From NCBI RefSeq assembly GCF_900107375.1, contig NZ_FNPT01000016.1:57527-121526 (forward strand): a DNA stretch of 64,000 nucleotides. The letters are read 5' to 3'. A program made the position numbers and the translations under genes. The notes under the pieces are model-generated. The model was given only the letters and a program-made list of their open reading frames with translations. It ran no database searches and was not told the origin of the DNA. Positions 1 through 8,040 of this stretch are shown here, piece by piece (positions within the stretch are counted from its first letter, which is position 1; the number at the start of each line of letters is the position of its first letter). Source of the DNA: Lysobacter sp. yr284 (GTDB taxonomy: Bacteria > Pseudomonadota > Gammaproteobacteria > Xanthomonadales > Xanthomonadaceae).

Positions 1-1
1 C

Positions 2-184
2 CAAGCCGTGCTCGACGCCGTCCTGGCCGGCATCGCTCACGCAAACGCCGAGTTGGGCACCGCGTACGCCATCGACCGAGCCCGCTTTATCGACAACGAC
101 TGCCCGCCGGAAGGCGTCTATGGGATGCTGGCTGCGCTCGTTATTCGTCGCCTGCACTCAGGCGGCGAGTTCGTAGCGAGTTGA
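2..184 (+). CDS. C-terminal fragment of an unidentified protein
   Basis: An open frame enters from the left edge and ends in TGA at 182-184, giving about 60 residues that finish GGEFVAS. The segment is mixed hydrophobic and charged, with no motif I recognise. Only the tail is visible, so no function is offered. Codon use is reasonable for the genome, which is why I keep it as a partial gene. Confidence 0.45.
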   Translation, partial: QAVLDAVLAGIAHANAELGTAYAIDRARFIDNDCPPEGVYGMLAALVIRRLHSGGEFVAS

Positions 185-213
185 ATCGGTAGTCGGCGAA
201 GGGCGTCATCTGG

Positions 214-238
214 CTGTAGGAGCGGCGCAAGCCGCGAC
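214..238 (+). repeat. Dispersed 25-bp intergenic repeat, copy 1
   Basis: The 25 bases from ctgtaggagcggcgcaagcc onward are the exact reverse complement of 33001-33025 and 34189-34213, and nearly match 33074-33098. All copies lie between genes. The unit is itself partly self-complementary (gcggc...gccgc), like REP-type elements of this family. Confidence 0.75.
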
Positions 239-301
239 CACGAACTACGCCGCTCTGCGGAATCTGATTCTGACGATAGGTGCCGGCCGCACGCCAGAGC
301 T

Positions 302-739
302 TCACCCCGGTTTTCTTGCTCCCGGCTTCGCACGCCTCGGCGTTGGCTCACTGGCCGTTGCTGCGGCTCTATCGAGCGCCCCATCATCTGGCGGCGCATC
401 GCCCGTCAATTGCTGCGCCAACTCGGGGTGTTCTCGACAGAACCGGGCGTTCGCTGCCAACTCGCCCCAGCGCTGAGCCGACGCCAGTTCGTCGTCGGCC
501 CTTTCGATCAGACGACGTTGATGCTCTGGAGGCGCAGGGTACTCCAACGACTCCAGTACGACATCGAGCAGGTCGCGAGCTTCGCTTATTGCTCGGAAAT
601 GCCGTTCTGAGGCTCTGGTCTGGAGGTAGTCGAGCGTATCTGGATCGAGTTTCGCCACATGGATGCTATCCCCGTGAGATTCGCAGAGCGAATGCAGCAA
701 AAGCGCCAGGCAGGACGGGGCAGGAGTCTGAACGGCCAT
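302..739 (-). CDS. Hypothetical soluble protein, 145 aa
   Basis: The start is the ATG at 739, because GAGGA lies about eight bases upstream; a TTG further out (778) is less likely. The protein is soluble, with no signal peptide. Its first half holds a Cys/His/Leu-rich stretch (CLALLLHSLCESHGD), the middle is predicted helical, and the last 25 residues are basic and disordered. It resembles small Pseudomonas/Xanthomonas proteins of unknown function, but I cannot name a family. Confidence 0.6.
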   Translation of the reverse strand: MAVQTPAPSCLALLLHSLCESHGDSIHVAKLDPDTLDYLQTRASERHFRAISEARDLLDVVLESLEYPAPPEHQRRLIERADDELASAQRWGELAANARFCREHPELAQQLTGDAPPDDGALDRAAATASEPTPRRAKPGARKPG

Positions 740-1018
740 CGGATGTTCCTCGCTTGAGTGCGTCGACAGGGAGAACAACGGTACTGGCCAATCCCGAATA
801 TCTAAAAAACAGATACTTCTGAAAGATGCGTAGTTAAGTCACAGGGACCTGACTGCTTCATGCTGCGTGGCGGATGACCGCCCTAGCAACCGCGAAGGTC
901 GTTGCTGCACGCGGGCTTCGATAGGATAAACAGCGCCTCTCCAACAGCAGGCAGAATGGAGCTCGGAAAATACCGCTCCGCCCCGTATTTCGCGCCACAC
1001 CCATCGAAGGAACCCGCC

Positions 1019-1399
1019 ATGCACCACTCGCGTCTTTGCGCCCTTCTGATCGACTGCAACACCTCCGACATCGACCGTGCCGCCCAGTTCTGGGCCGACG
1101 CGCTGGGCCGTCCGCTGGATCCCGACCATCCGGGAACCCGCGGCCCTTACCGCATGTTGGAAACGCCGCCGGATGAGCCGATCGTGCAGATTCAGAAGGT
1201 CGACCACGAGAGTCGGGTTCATATCGATATCGAGACCGACGACATTCCCGCAGAGGTGACGCGTCTTGAGGCGCTGGGCGCAACGGTGGTCGACCGCCTG
1301 GAACGCTGGGTGGTGATGCAGGCGCCCACGGGGCAGCGGTTCTGCGTGGTGCGGGTGCAACGGCCTGGGTTTCCGAAGAACGCGACGGCCTGGGATTGA
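1019..1399 (+). CDS. VOC-family (glyoxalase-like) protein
   Basis: A 126-aa single-domain protein of the vicinal oxygen chelate/glyoxalase-like type. It begins HSRLCALLIDCNTSDIDRAA and then FWADALGRPL, continues with ESRVHIDIETDDIPAEVTRLEALGA, and ends VMQAPTGQRFCVV. This is the usual beta-alpha-beta-beta-beta order of such small domains. The ATG at 1019 is preceded by GAAGGA. Substrate and metal are unknown, and many relatives have lost catalysis. The neighbours give no pathway clue. Confidence 0.75.
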   Translation: MHHSRLCALLIDCNTSDIDRAAQFWADALGRPLDPDHPGTRGPYRMLETPPDEPIVQIQKVDHESRVHIDIETDDIPAEVTRLEALGATVVDRLERWVVMQAPTGQRFCVVRVQRPGFPKNATAWD

Positions 1400-1409
1400 A
1401 CGGAGGAGA

Positions 1410-1963
1410 ATGTGGGTCGATCGCGAAAGCAGGAAGGCAGAGTGGTGTTGCTTTCAGTCGGACTGGCTCGTCTGCCTGCTGGTTGCTGTGGGGCTGTGTT
1501 TCCTAGCAATCCGCCAAGGTCGCCTGCCACGCAGCACCCGGCGCGCTGACCGGCGCCCAGGCCGCTTCGGTCATCGCGGGCTTTGCGGCGATGCGTAATG
1601 GCGGATCGAGGCGGCCAAAGCACTTTTGCGCGTGCCGGCTCCGGTGGCGATGGAGCAGGTGACGGGGGCCTCGACAACGACAGCGTGTCGGTAGGCGTGG
1701 ACGAACTGGTGAAATCGTTCTAAGAGCGTTGCGTCAGCGGCAAGTCGAACCTGCGACGCGAGCTGGATGCCTCGGCGGCGGAGGCGCATGCCATCCAGGA
1801 CTTTGGCGCGGTGCAGTTGGGCGCGCACAATTTCTGGATTGTTTCCGACGGCAAGGCGGGGCAGTTGGCGGAGCATCCGCGGTTCGTGCATCTGTGGAAA
1901 CGGAAGGAAGATCGCTGGGTGACTACCCGGGTAATCAGTTACGACCATGTCGCGGGCGATTGA
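1410..1963 (+). pseudogene. Broken NTF2/DUF4440-like protein gene
   Basis: A strong GGAGGAGA site stands before the ATG at 1410, followed by a hydrophobic leader (WLVCLLVAVGLCFLA). Frames then shift at least twice: ALTGAQAASVIAGFAAMRNG reads in one frame and DNDSVSVGVDELVKSF in another. An in-frame TAA at 1720-1722 interrupts the last part, after which the frame reads ...AIQDFGAVQLGAHNFWIVSDG... and ends RFVHLWKRKEDRWVTTRVIS-YDH at the TGA of 1961-1963. That ending (F-H-W-K-x-DGRW-x-RVISYDH) is typical of NTF2-like/DUF4440 proteins. I infer a formerly secreted NTF2-like protein. Confidence 0.55.
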
Positions 1964-2232
1964 GACGGGAGACCCCGGGGTGTTCTTGCGATGCGATCCG
2001 GGCTCAGCCGTATGGATGTGTGCCGCGAAAACTTCTTCCATTCACGTGAGTCGCGTGGAACTTCACAGGTCTCAGCCTAGCTATCACAAAAATTGAGCCT
2101 TGTTTAGATTTCCACGCTCAGGCACCGTCATCGACCTGGATGCGAAAGTTCTTTGTCCCGGCAGGCATCATTTGAAGCGCTGATTCGATCTTCGATGCAG
2201 CAAGCGCAATTTTCTCCCACGCAGGCGACCAC

Positions 2233-2664
2233 ATGCGAGTTAAAAGGATCATCGGCTTAGCATTCGCGATCTCGCTGGTACTGCCAGCTTGCTCGTTCGC
2301 CAAGGAACCCGGGCCTGCGCAGGGACTCGTCAAAGAGAGCGTCACAGGGAAGCGGCAAGGGCCGACTTATCCAGCTTCACTCATCGGCCAATGGGAGCCG
2401 GGCCCCAATCCGTGCAAGCTTCCACTGGCCTATGACAGCGACGGCGGCTTCAAGATCGCCGCACGCATGCTGCAAGGCTATGAGCATTCCGATACGCCGA
2501 AGAGGGTTCAGCTGATCTCCGACACGCCGAAAGCATGGCGTATCGAAGCGATAGAGGAACACGACGGCGACAAGAATCCGGTCGTGGATATTTACGTCCT
2601 GAGCGGCGACTACCTCACCGTGACCGACGGCGAGCGATCCACTACTTACAACCGCTGCCATTGA
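2233..2664 (+). CDS. Small lipoprotein, putative immunity protein to the next gene
   Basis: A 143-aa protein with an N-terminal signal (MRVKRIIGLAFAISLVLPAC) ending in a lipobox-like LPAC, so it probably sits in the periplasm as a lipoprotein. The mature part is polar, contains GQWEPGPNPCKLPLAYDSDG, and ends in a Cys-containing NRCH. It lies 27 bp upstream of an effector-like gene. In Xanthomonadaceae, type IV effectors (X-Tfe) are encoded beside lipoprotein immunity proteins (X-Tfi). That role is inferred from position and lipobox, not from a recognised family. Confidence 0.6.
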   Translation: MRVKRIIGLAFAISLVLPACSFAKEPGPAQGLVKESVTGKRQGPTYPASLIGQWEPGPNPCKLPLAYDSDGGFKIAARMLQGYEHSDTPKRVQLISDTPKAWRIEAIEEHDGDKNPVVDIYVLSGDYLTVTDGERSTTYNRCH

Positions 2665-2691
2665 TGGCATAGCCAAGGGAAGGGACTCCCG

Positions 2692-3807
2692 ATGACCGAC
2701 AAGACACCCACGACCTATCGCGTCATCCAGAAAGGCGTAACGATCAACGAGCCGGTGACCGACTTCGACAGCCTGGTCACCCATCATCCGAGCGACAACC
2801 GGAACGCTCGTATGGTCGATGGCCTGATTGTCCGCGGTGAGGCCGGAAGGCGGCACGCCTACATCGGTGGCGAAATCCAGGAAATCGAATCTGCCAAATC
2901 TGGGAACACCTACGGGTTGAAGCCGGATCAGGTGTTGCTCAAGAAGGACTTCATCATCGAGCACCCCGATCATCCGACCATGAGCGACAAGGCCAGGGAT
3001 GTGCCGGTGCCGTCGCCTTTAGCTGGCTATGTCGGACGAGTGGATGCGACTCAGGGGTTGGTGGACATTTACGATCACAAGGGTGGAGACGTCATCGCCC
3101 GTGTCCGTCATATGAGCGACATAACGGTCTCTGCGGATCAAACGATTGAGTATGGGCAGTCACTGGGGACGCAGAGCAACATAAAGACGGGCGCCAAACA
3201 TGTTCATCTGGAGCTGGATACTCGCTACTACCAGCAGTACGAGAATTACATTGCCGACCTGACGAGCGGCCGCCTTCCGTTGGAGGATGAGCGCCGGATC
3301 GGTATGCAGGCGTTGCCAGTGGTGGACGACGGTGTGATTCGCCTTGGCGAGTCAGGGGAACGCATCAAGGACCTGCAGCGGGTGATGGCCGACGAAGGAT
3401 ACCGGGCCGTCGGCGACCGTCCATTGGACCGCGACGGTGTCTACAGGTTGAACATGCAGGGCGCGTTGCTCGACTTCCAGCGCGATCACGGGTTGCCTCA
3501 GACGGGCGACATTGACGATGCCACGCTACGCATGGCGCCAATGCTGCCGGATCGTGCCAGGGATGTTGATCGGCCCGATCACATGGTTCCGGGCCGTGCT
3601 GTGCCTACGGATCAATCCGCTCCCGCTCCGACCGCTCCGGGTCACTCCAGCCATCCGGATCATCGCCCGGGACTGGTCGAGCCGTTGCCGCCAGCGCTTA
3701 ATCAGTCCAGCCAGGGGCGCAGCGCCGGCGTACTCGGAATCTGGCAATCGAGCAGGAGAAGACCGCGGCAGCCGCAGCCCATGACATGGTGCGAGATGAA
3801 GGCTTGA
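2692..3807 (+). pseudogene. Damaged T4SS effector-like peptidoglycan protein
   Basis: The 371-aa reading frame has the same layout as the intact effector at 14921. An N-terminal segment (FDSLVTHHPSD) is followed by an M23-like fold (SPLAGYVGRV, RHMSDI, KHVHLELD; the first usual zinc His is not evident) and a peptidoglycan-binding_1 repeat (IRLGESGERIKDLQRVM to FQRDHGLPQTGDID). After about residue 345 the frame goes wrong. From 3735 another frame reads RNLAIEQEKTAAAAAHDMV-RDEGLT and stops at 3833, matching the start of an XVIPCD-like tail but lacking its second half. I read it as a recently damaged effector. Confidence 0.65.
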
Positions 3808-3925
3808 CTCAAGCTTCCAAACGTACGGTTTAATGAAAGACGAAAAACACAGTTGCGTTCGCTTGCTCTGCTAAGAACGACTTGGGCGTAGGAGGTGAAT
3901 CTGCCAAGTCCCTAAAGGCCATTCG

Positions 3926-4432
3926 ATGGCCAGGCTCAATTCAGCTCCAGACCTCATGAAAGAAGACCAACCAAAAACCAAAGAAAAGCGCGAGAAGAAC
4001 TGGAAGCTCCTCTACCTCCGGTCTGAAAAACTCGCCCGCGCCAAGCAACTCGGCATCGACTACCCGCACCCCTCGAACAAGCACGAGATCGAGGACAACG
4101 AACCCCTCAACCTCCTCTTCATCTGCAGCCGAAACCAATGGCGCAGCCCGACGGCAGAAGCCGTCTGGCGCAATCACCCGGACCTGCGGGCTCGCTCCGC
4201 CGGCACCAGCCCGAATGCGCGCCGGCGCGTGTCCGCCGACGACATTCGCTGGGCTCACTCCATCTTCGTCATGGAGAACAAGCATCGATCCAGGCTGCAG
4301 GCCGAGTTCGGCCGCGTCGTCGCCAACAAGCCTGTGCATGTGCTCGATATCCCGGACGAGTATCAGTACATGGACCCGGAACTGGTCGATCTGCTCAAGG
4401 CTTCAGTGGGTTCGATCCTGGGGCTGCCGTAG
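3926..4432 (+). CDS. Low molecular weight protein tyrosine phosphatase-like
   Basis: A 168-aa protein with a charged 60-residue N-terminal extension, then the P-loop LLFICSRNQWRSPTAE. C67 and R73 form the CX5R catalytic loop of the arsenate reductase/LMW-PTPase fold. Near the end DIPDEYQYMDPELVDLL supplies the aspartate region. The start at 3926 has AAAGG upstream; an ATG at 3956 is possible. The long Lys-rich N-terminus is unusual for the family. The protein is cytoplasmic and its substrate is unknown. Confidence 0.8.
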   Translation: MARLNSAPDLMKEDQPKTKEKREKNWKLLYLRSEKLARAKQLGIDYPHPSNKHEIEDNEPLNLLFICSRNQWRSPTAEAVWRNHPDLRARSAGTSPNARRRVSADDIRWAHSIFVMENKHRSRLQAEFGRVVANKPVHVLDIPDEYQYMDPELVDLLKASVGSILGLP

Positions 4433-4509
4433 CCTGTTGCCTTCGACTCTGGCGCCGAGCGTCTTCGCGTTCGCCCGCGCCTGCGCAACCATCGTTCGAG
4501 GCGGGCGCC

Positions 4510-6690
4510 TCACCCGCCGCGCCCAGGCCCGCGCTCTGTCGTGAACTTCACCGCCCGCTTCGCAACGCCTCCGCTCCACTGCGTCTGCACCACCAACTCG
4601 TGATCCCCCGCGGCGGGCGCGTCGAGCCAGCGCTCGCGGCCGTGCCCGATCTGCACGCCGTCGAGCCACCACGTCAGCTTGTCGTCGGGCAGCGGCTGGC
4701 CTGAGCTGTCGGTGAGATTGCCTTGCAACTGCACCGGCCGGCCGACGCGGAAGGTCTTGCCGCTGGACGGGCTGACGATGGCCAGCACCGGCTCGCGCTC
4801 GGGCAGGTCCACGTCGACCGGTTCGGATTCGCCGGAGTGGAAGCCGTCGTGCGCGATCAGCCGGACCTGGATGCGATTCGCCGGCAGGCCTTGCAGCGGC
4901 AAGCGCGAGTGGTTGCCGCGTAAGCCGACAGACAAGCCATGCCAGGCGTCTTTGTCGTCGCGGCGCCATTGCGCCCAGACGTCCTTGACGTCCGCGGTAT
5001 CCAGCTTCCATTCCAGCGCGAGTTCATGCTCGCCGCCCACCTTCGCTGCCGCGTGAGTGAAACGCGGCGGCTGCGCGCTGGCCTTGCGGCTCCAGGTTTG
5101 TTTGTCCGGTCCATCGATCCTCAGCGACGCCCCCGGCGCGACGTTGCGCAGGTACGCCCGGAACGCAAACGGGGGCGCATCCTTGTCGCGATGGTCGTGG
5201 CTGCCGCCGCAGCCGCAGCCGCCGCCTTGCGGTTCGCGTCGCATCAGCACCGCGCGCGACAGCACGCCGCCTTGCTCGTCCAGCAGTTGCGCGCTCCATT
5301 GGGTCGGGACGCCCAGCGCGGGCGCGGCCACCTCGATGCGCGCGACGGATTCGACTTCGATGCGTCCGCTCTCCAGCACCCGGCCCTGCACGGAGATCAC
5401 CGGCGTCATGCGCCACTCCGGGCCTTGATAGCGCCACGGCGGATCGGGCCACCACAGGTGTTCGGGATCGAAGGGCCGATGCAGCGGATCGGGCAAGGGG
5501 AAGTCCGGCGACAACCATTCCGGCGCCAGACGCGGATGGCTGAGCAGGCGTCGATGCTGGTACTGCGACATCCAGCGCGGCCGGCAATAGCTCATGTAGT
5601 CGGAGGTGAGCTGGGGGTCGTGAATCGTGCCGTCGCGGATATCCAGGCCGAATTCGCCGATCGAGGCCGACGCGTACGGCTCGTAGGTCGGATAGTTGGG
5701 GTCGGTGTTGCCGGCCGCGCCGCAAGGCGTGTGCTGGAAGCCGTAGCCGTGCCCGGTTTCGTGCAGGAAGGTCTGGTCGTTGCCGACCGCGGCCGCGCCG
5801 AGCCCGTCGTCGCCGCAACCGGGCACGCCCAGCGGTATGCCGGCTGGCAACAGGCCGTAGTACACGACGTCGTCGCGATTGCCGTCGTTGTCGCGCAACA
5901 GCGACATCGCGTCGAGCAGGTCGTTCCAGTTGTCCGAGCATTTGCCCGGCGCGACGCGCGCGTCGTCCAGCGGCGTGGACCAATCCAGGTTTGAACAGAC
6001 CGCGAACGAACCGGTGGCCTGCACCGGCATCGCCGCCAATGCGGTCGCCGCGGTGCTTTGCAGGTCCGCCAGGGTGGGCGCCGGCAAGGTCAGTCGCGTC
6101 ACCGGCGCGGTCGGCGTCGCCGGCGCCGAGGTGCTGTCGCCATCGTAGGCCACCAGGATGCCGCGCACGCGCAGCGTCTGCACCAGGCGTACGCTCACTT
6201 CCACCGATTTCTCGCCGCCGTCGTGGCCGGTCAGGCGCGCGGTCAGGCGCAGCGTGCCGTACAACTCGGCGGCCGGTATCACGAAATTCAGGCTGCGGCC
6301 GAGGTCGCCGCGCTCGTCGCGGTAGTTGGGGAATTGTTCGGCGCTGACCGGGCCGCCCTGCGGCGCGTAGGTGTCGACCGGCTCGTAGTCGCGCAAGCGA
6401 TTCCGACGCGACACTTCCAGCGTCCCGGTAACGTTGACGATGTTGCCCAACAAGCCCGAGCGTACATAGACGCGCACCCATGCGGCTTTGAACGCCACCA
6501 ACTGCACCGAATTGTCGGCGCCGCGGTCGGCCGGGTCGGTCAGGTGCTCGTTCGCCCGGTGGTACTGGATGGCTTGGGTGACTTCGATACCGGTCACCCG
6601 CGCCGACCACAGGCGGTAACGGTCGACGAACGATTCTTGCCACGCGCGGTGGATGCCGGTGGTTATCTGATCGAGCAGGCGGGGAGGCAT
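4510..6690 (-). CDS. Large metzincin-like zinc metalloprotease
   Basis: A 726-aa protein with H310-E-T-G-H314-GYGFQ-H320, an HExxHxxxxxH zinc site. The N-terminal third is beta-rich and mentions no signal peptide. The catalytic part is followed by SYCRPRWMSQYQ, close to the Met-turn region of metzincins. Around residue 490 lies a Cys/His cluster (GGGCGCGGSHDH) that could bind metal. Two Ig-like/Big domains fill the C-terminus (VSPSSGKTFRVGRPVQLQGN). The ATG at 6690 is chosen because AAGGA sits seven bases upstream. The export route is unclear, and the activity is inferred from the motif. Confidence 0.65.
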   Translation of the reverse strand: MPPRLLDQITTGIHRAWQESFVDRYRLWSARVTGIEVTQAIQYHRANEHLTDPADRGADNSVQLVAFKAAWVRVYVRSGLLGNIVNVTGTLEVSRRNRLRDYEPVDTYAPQGGPVSAEQFPNYRDERGDLGRSLNFVIPAAELYGTLRLTARLTGHDGGEKSVEVSVRLVQTLRVRGILVAYDGDSTSAPATPTAPVTRLTLPAPTLADLQSTAATALAAMPVQATGSFAVCSNLDWSTPLDDARVAPGKCSDNWNDLLDAMSLLRDNDGNRDDVVYYGLLPAGIPLGVPGCGDDGLGAAAVGNDQTFLHETGHGYGFQHTPCGAAGNTDPNYPTYEPYASASIGEFGLDIRDGTIHDPQLTSDYMSYCRPRWMSQYQHRRLLSHPRLAPEWLSPDFPLPDPLHRPFDPEHLWWPDPPWRYQGPEWRMTPVISVQGRVLESGRIEVESVARIEVAAPALGVPTQWSAQLLDEQGGVLSRAVLMRREPQGGGCGCGGSHDHRDKDAPPFAFRAYLRNVAPGASLRIDGPDKQTWSRKASAQPPRFTHAAAKVGGEHELALEWKLDTADVKDVWAQWRRDDKDAWHGLSVGLRGNHSRLPLQGLPANRIQVRLIAHDGFHSGESEPVDVDLPEREPVLAIVSPSSGKTFRVGRPVQLQGNLTDSSGQPLPDDKLTWWLDGVQIGHGRERWLDAPAAGDHELVVQTQWSGGVAKRAVKFTTERGPGRGG

Positions 6691-6890
6691 GGCAAGGTCC
6701 TTTTGCGGGATGCAGCGCAGCGTCGGCCGCTCGCGCAGGGTCGTGCGCAAGGCCGATCGATGCGTTGCGCATTGCGATCAAGGGAACGGGGCGAATGCAG
6801 GGAACGCCATTCGATACAACGCGGGCATTCCGGCCTACCGGACATCCGGTAAGCGTGCAGCGGTGCAACATTGCCGCGATCAGGGCGCAA

Positions 6891-6944
6891 GCGAAACAGG
6901 AGGCGCGGCGGGCTTGCGCAAGTCCGCCGCGCCTCCTGTTTCGC
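6891..6944. terminator. 54-bp near-perfect palindrome after the hydrolase gene
   Basis: Arms 6891-6911 and 6924-6944 are perfectly complementary (21 bp), and the inner bases 6913-6922 continue the pairing with a single G-T. It starts 27 bp past the stop of the minus-strand hydrolase at 6971. It has no T-tract beyond GTTTC/GAAAC, so it may be a factor-assisted terminator or a mobile palindrome. Confidence 0.55.
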
Positions 6945-6970
6945 GTCGCCGTCGATGCGGCCCGGTAGCC

Positions 6971-7927
6971 TTACTTGCGCTCGACCGCGGCCACCGGCCT
7001 TTCGGCCTTCGCCAACGCCTCCACGACCGTCGGCCACGCCGGGTCTTGCGGATACAGCGCCGAGCGCAGATACGCCCAGCTCAGCCGTTGCATGTCGGCC
7101 AGGCGCTGCGGGTCTTCGTCCGTCGTTTCCTTCGCGTCGTACCCGCTGATGCCGCCATACAGGTGCTCGGCGCCGAACACGGTCAACAGCGTCTTCGGCG
7201 CCGGGCTCAGCCGGTAGGCATCCGCGCGCCAATCCCGGCGTTCGGAAAAGAACGGATGGAAATCCTTGTCGCCGGCGACGACCAGCATGGGCTGGGTCAT
7301 ATGGGCGAAGTCGTTGCCCTTGAGTTCGGGATAGTGTTCCGACGCCCACGCCGCCAGGTCCGCGCCGTCGCCGGGGCCGCCGAACACCACGGCGGCCTTG
7401 AGGCGCGGTTCGATCAGATCGACCACTTCGCCGTCGGCCGCGGTCATGCGCATGCCGGCGAGCATGTACACGGTGTGGCCGCCCAGCGAGTGGCCGACGG
7501 CGGCGATACGGTCTTTGTCGAGGCGGCCGGAGAGGAACGGGACGGCGGCTTCGATGGCGTCGAGGCGGTCGAGGATGTCGCGCAGGTCCTGCGCGCGCGA
7601 GCGCCAGAACAGCGGGCCGCCCGGGCCGGCGGGGTCGAGCGCGAGGGTCTTGGAATCCTGATGGGTCGGCTGGATCACCGCGAAGCCGTGCGCGGCGTAG
7701 AAGTCGACCAGCGGGGCGTAGCCGCGGGTCGAGGACAGGTAGTTGGAGGCGCCGTGGCCGTGCGAGAGCAGCACGATCGGCAGCGCGTCGCCGCTGGCCG
7801 GGGCGGTGACGCGCAGTTCCAGCGGCGCGAGGCGGCCTGGGATGTCGAACCGCAGGGGATGGAAGGCCAGGGTCGGGGTGGCGGCGGGGACCGGGGCGCG
7901 GTCGGGTTTGATCGTCGGTTCGCTCAT
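6971..7927 (-). CDS. Alpha/beta hydrolase (dienelactone/PAF-acetylhydrolase type)
   Basis: A 318-aa cytoplasmic hydrolase. The nucleophile elbow is GHS147LGG, an oxyanion-type SHGHGAS lies near residue 56, the likely acid is in AGDKDFHP, and the base is in FGAEHLYGG. The ATG at 7927 has AGGAG upstream, so the longer frame to 7990 is not used. It is divergent from the AraC regulator at 8041 across 113 bp, which suggests that regulator controls it. The substrate is unknown. Confidence 0.8.
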   Translation of the reverse strand: MSEPTIKPDRAPVPAATPTLAFHPLRFDIPGRLAPLELRVTAPASGDALPIVLLSHGHGASNYLSSTRGYAPLVDFYAAHGFAVIQPTHQDSKTLALDPAGPGGPLFWRSRAQDLRDILDRLDAIEAAVPFLSGRLDKDRIAAVGHSLGGHTVYMLAGMRMTAADGEVVDLIEPRLKAAVVFGGPGDGADLAAWASEHYPELKGNDFAHMTQPMLVVAGDKDFHPFFSERRDWRADAYRLSPAPKTLLTVFGAEHLYGGISGYDAKETTDEDPQRLADMQRLSWAYLRSALYPQDPAWPTVVEALAKAERPVAAVERK

Positions 7928-7990
7928 GAAGCGGCTCCTGGTGAGGCTGTGCGCCTTCCGCAATGGCGGAGGGCAGGGCGGAGCCGTCAC

Positions 7991-8026
7991 TGTAGACAGC
8001 CGAAACCGGACGCTACATAGTCGAAA
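7991..8026 (+). promoter_or_regulatory. Direct-repeat operator candidate for the AraC regulator
   Basis: TGTAGACAGCCGAAA (7991-8005) and GCTACATAGTCGAAA (8012-8026) match at 10 of 15 positions and are offset by 21 bp, two helical turns on one DNA face. They sit just before the regulator's ATG in the divergent intergenic space, the usual place for AraC half-sites. Confidence 0.4.
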
Positions 8027-8040
8027 ATCCTTTAATCACC

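Noticed and set aside
839..1360. 173-aa minus-strand frame
   Set aside because: Overlaps the VOC-family gene, which has a ribosome-binding site and a recognisable fold.
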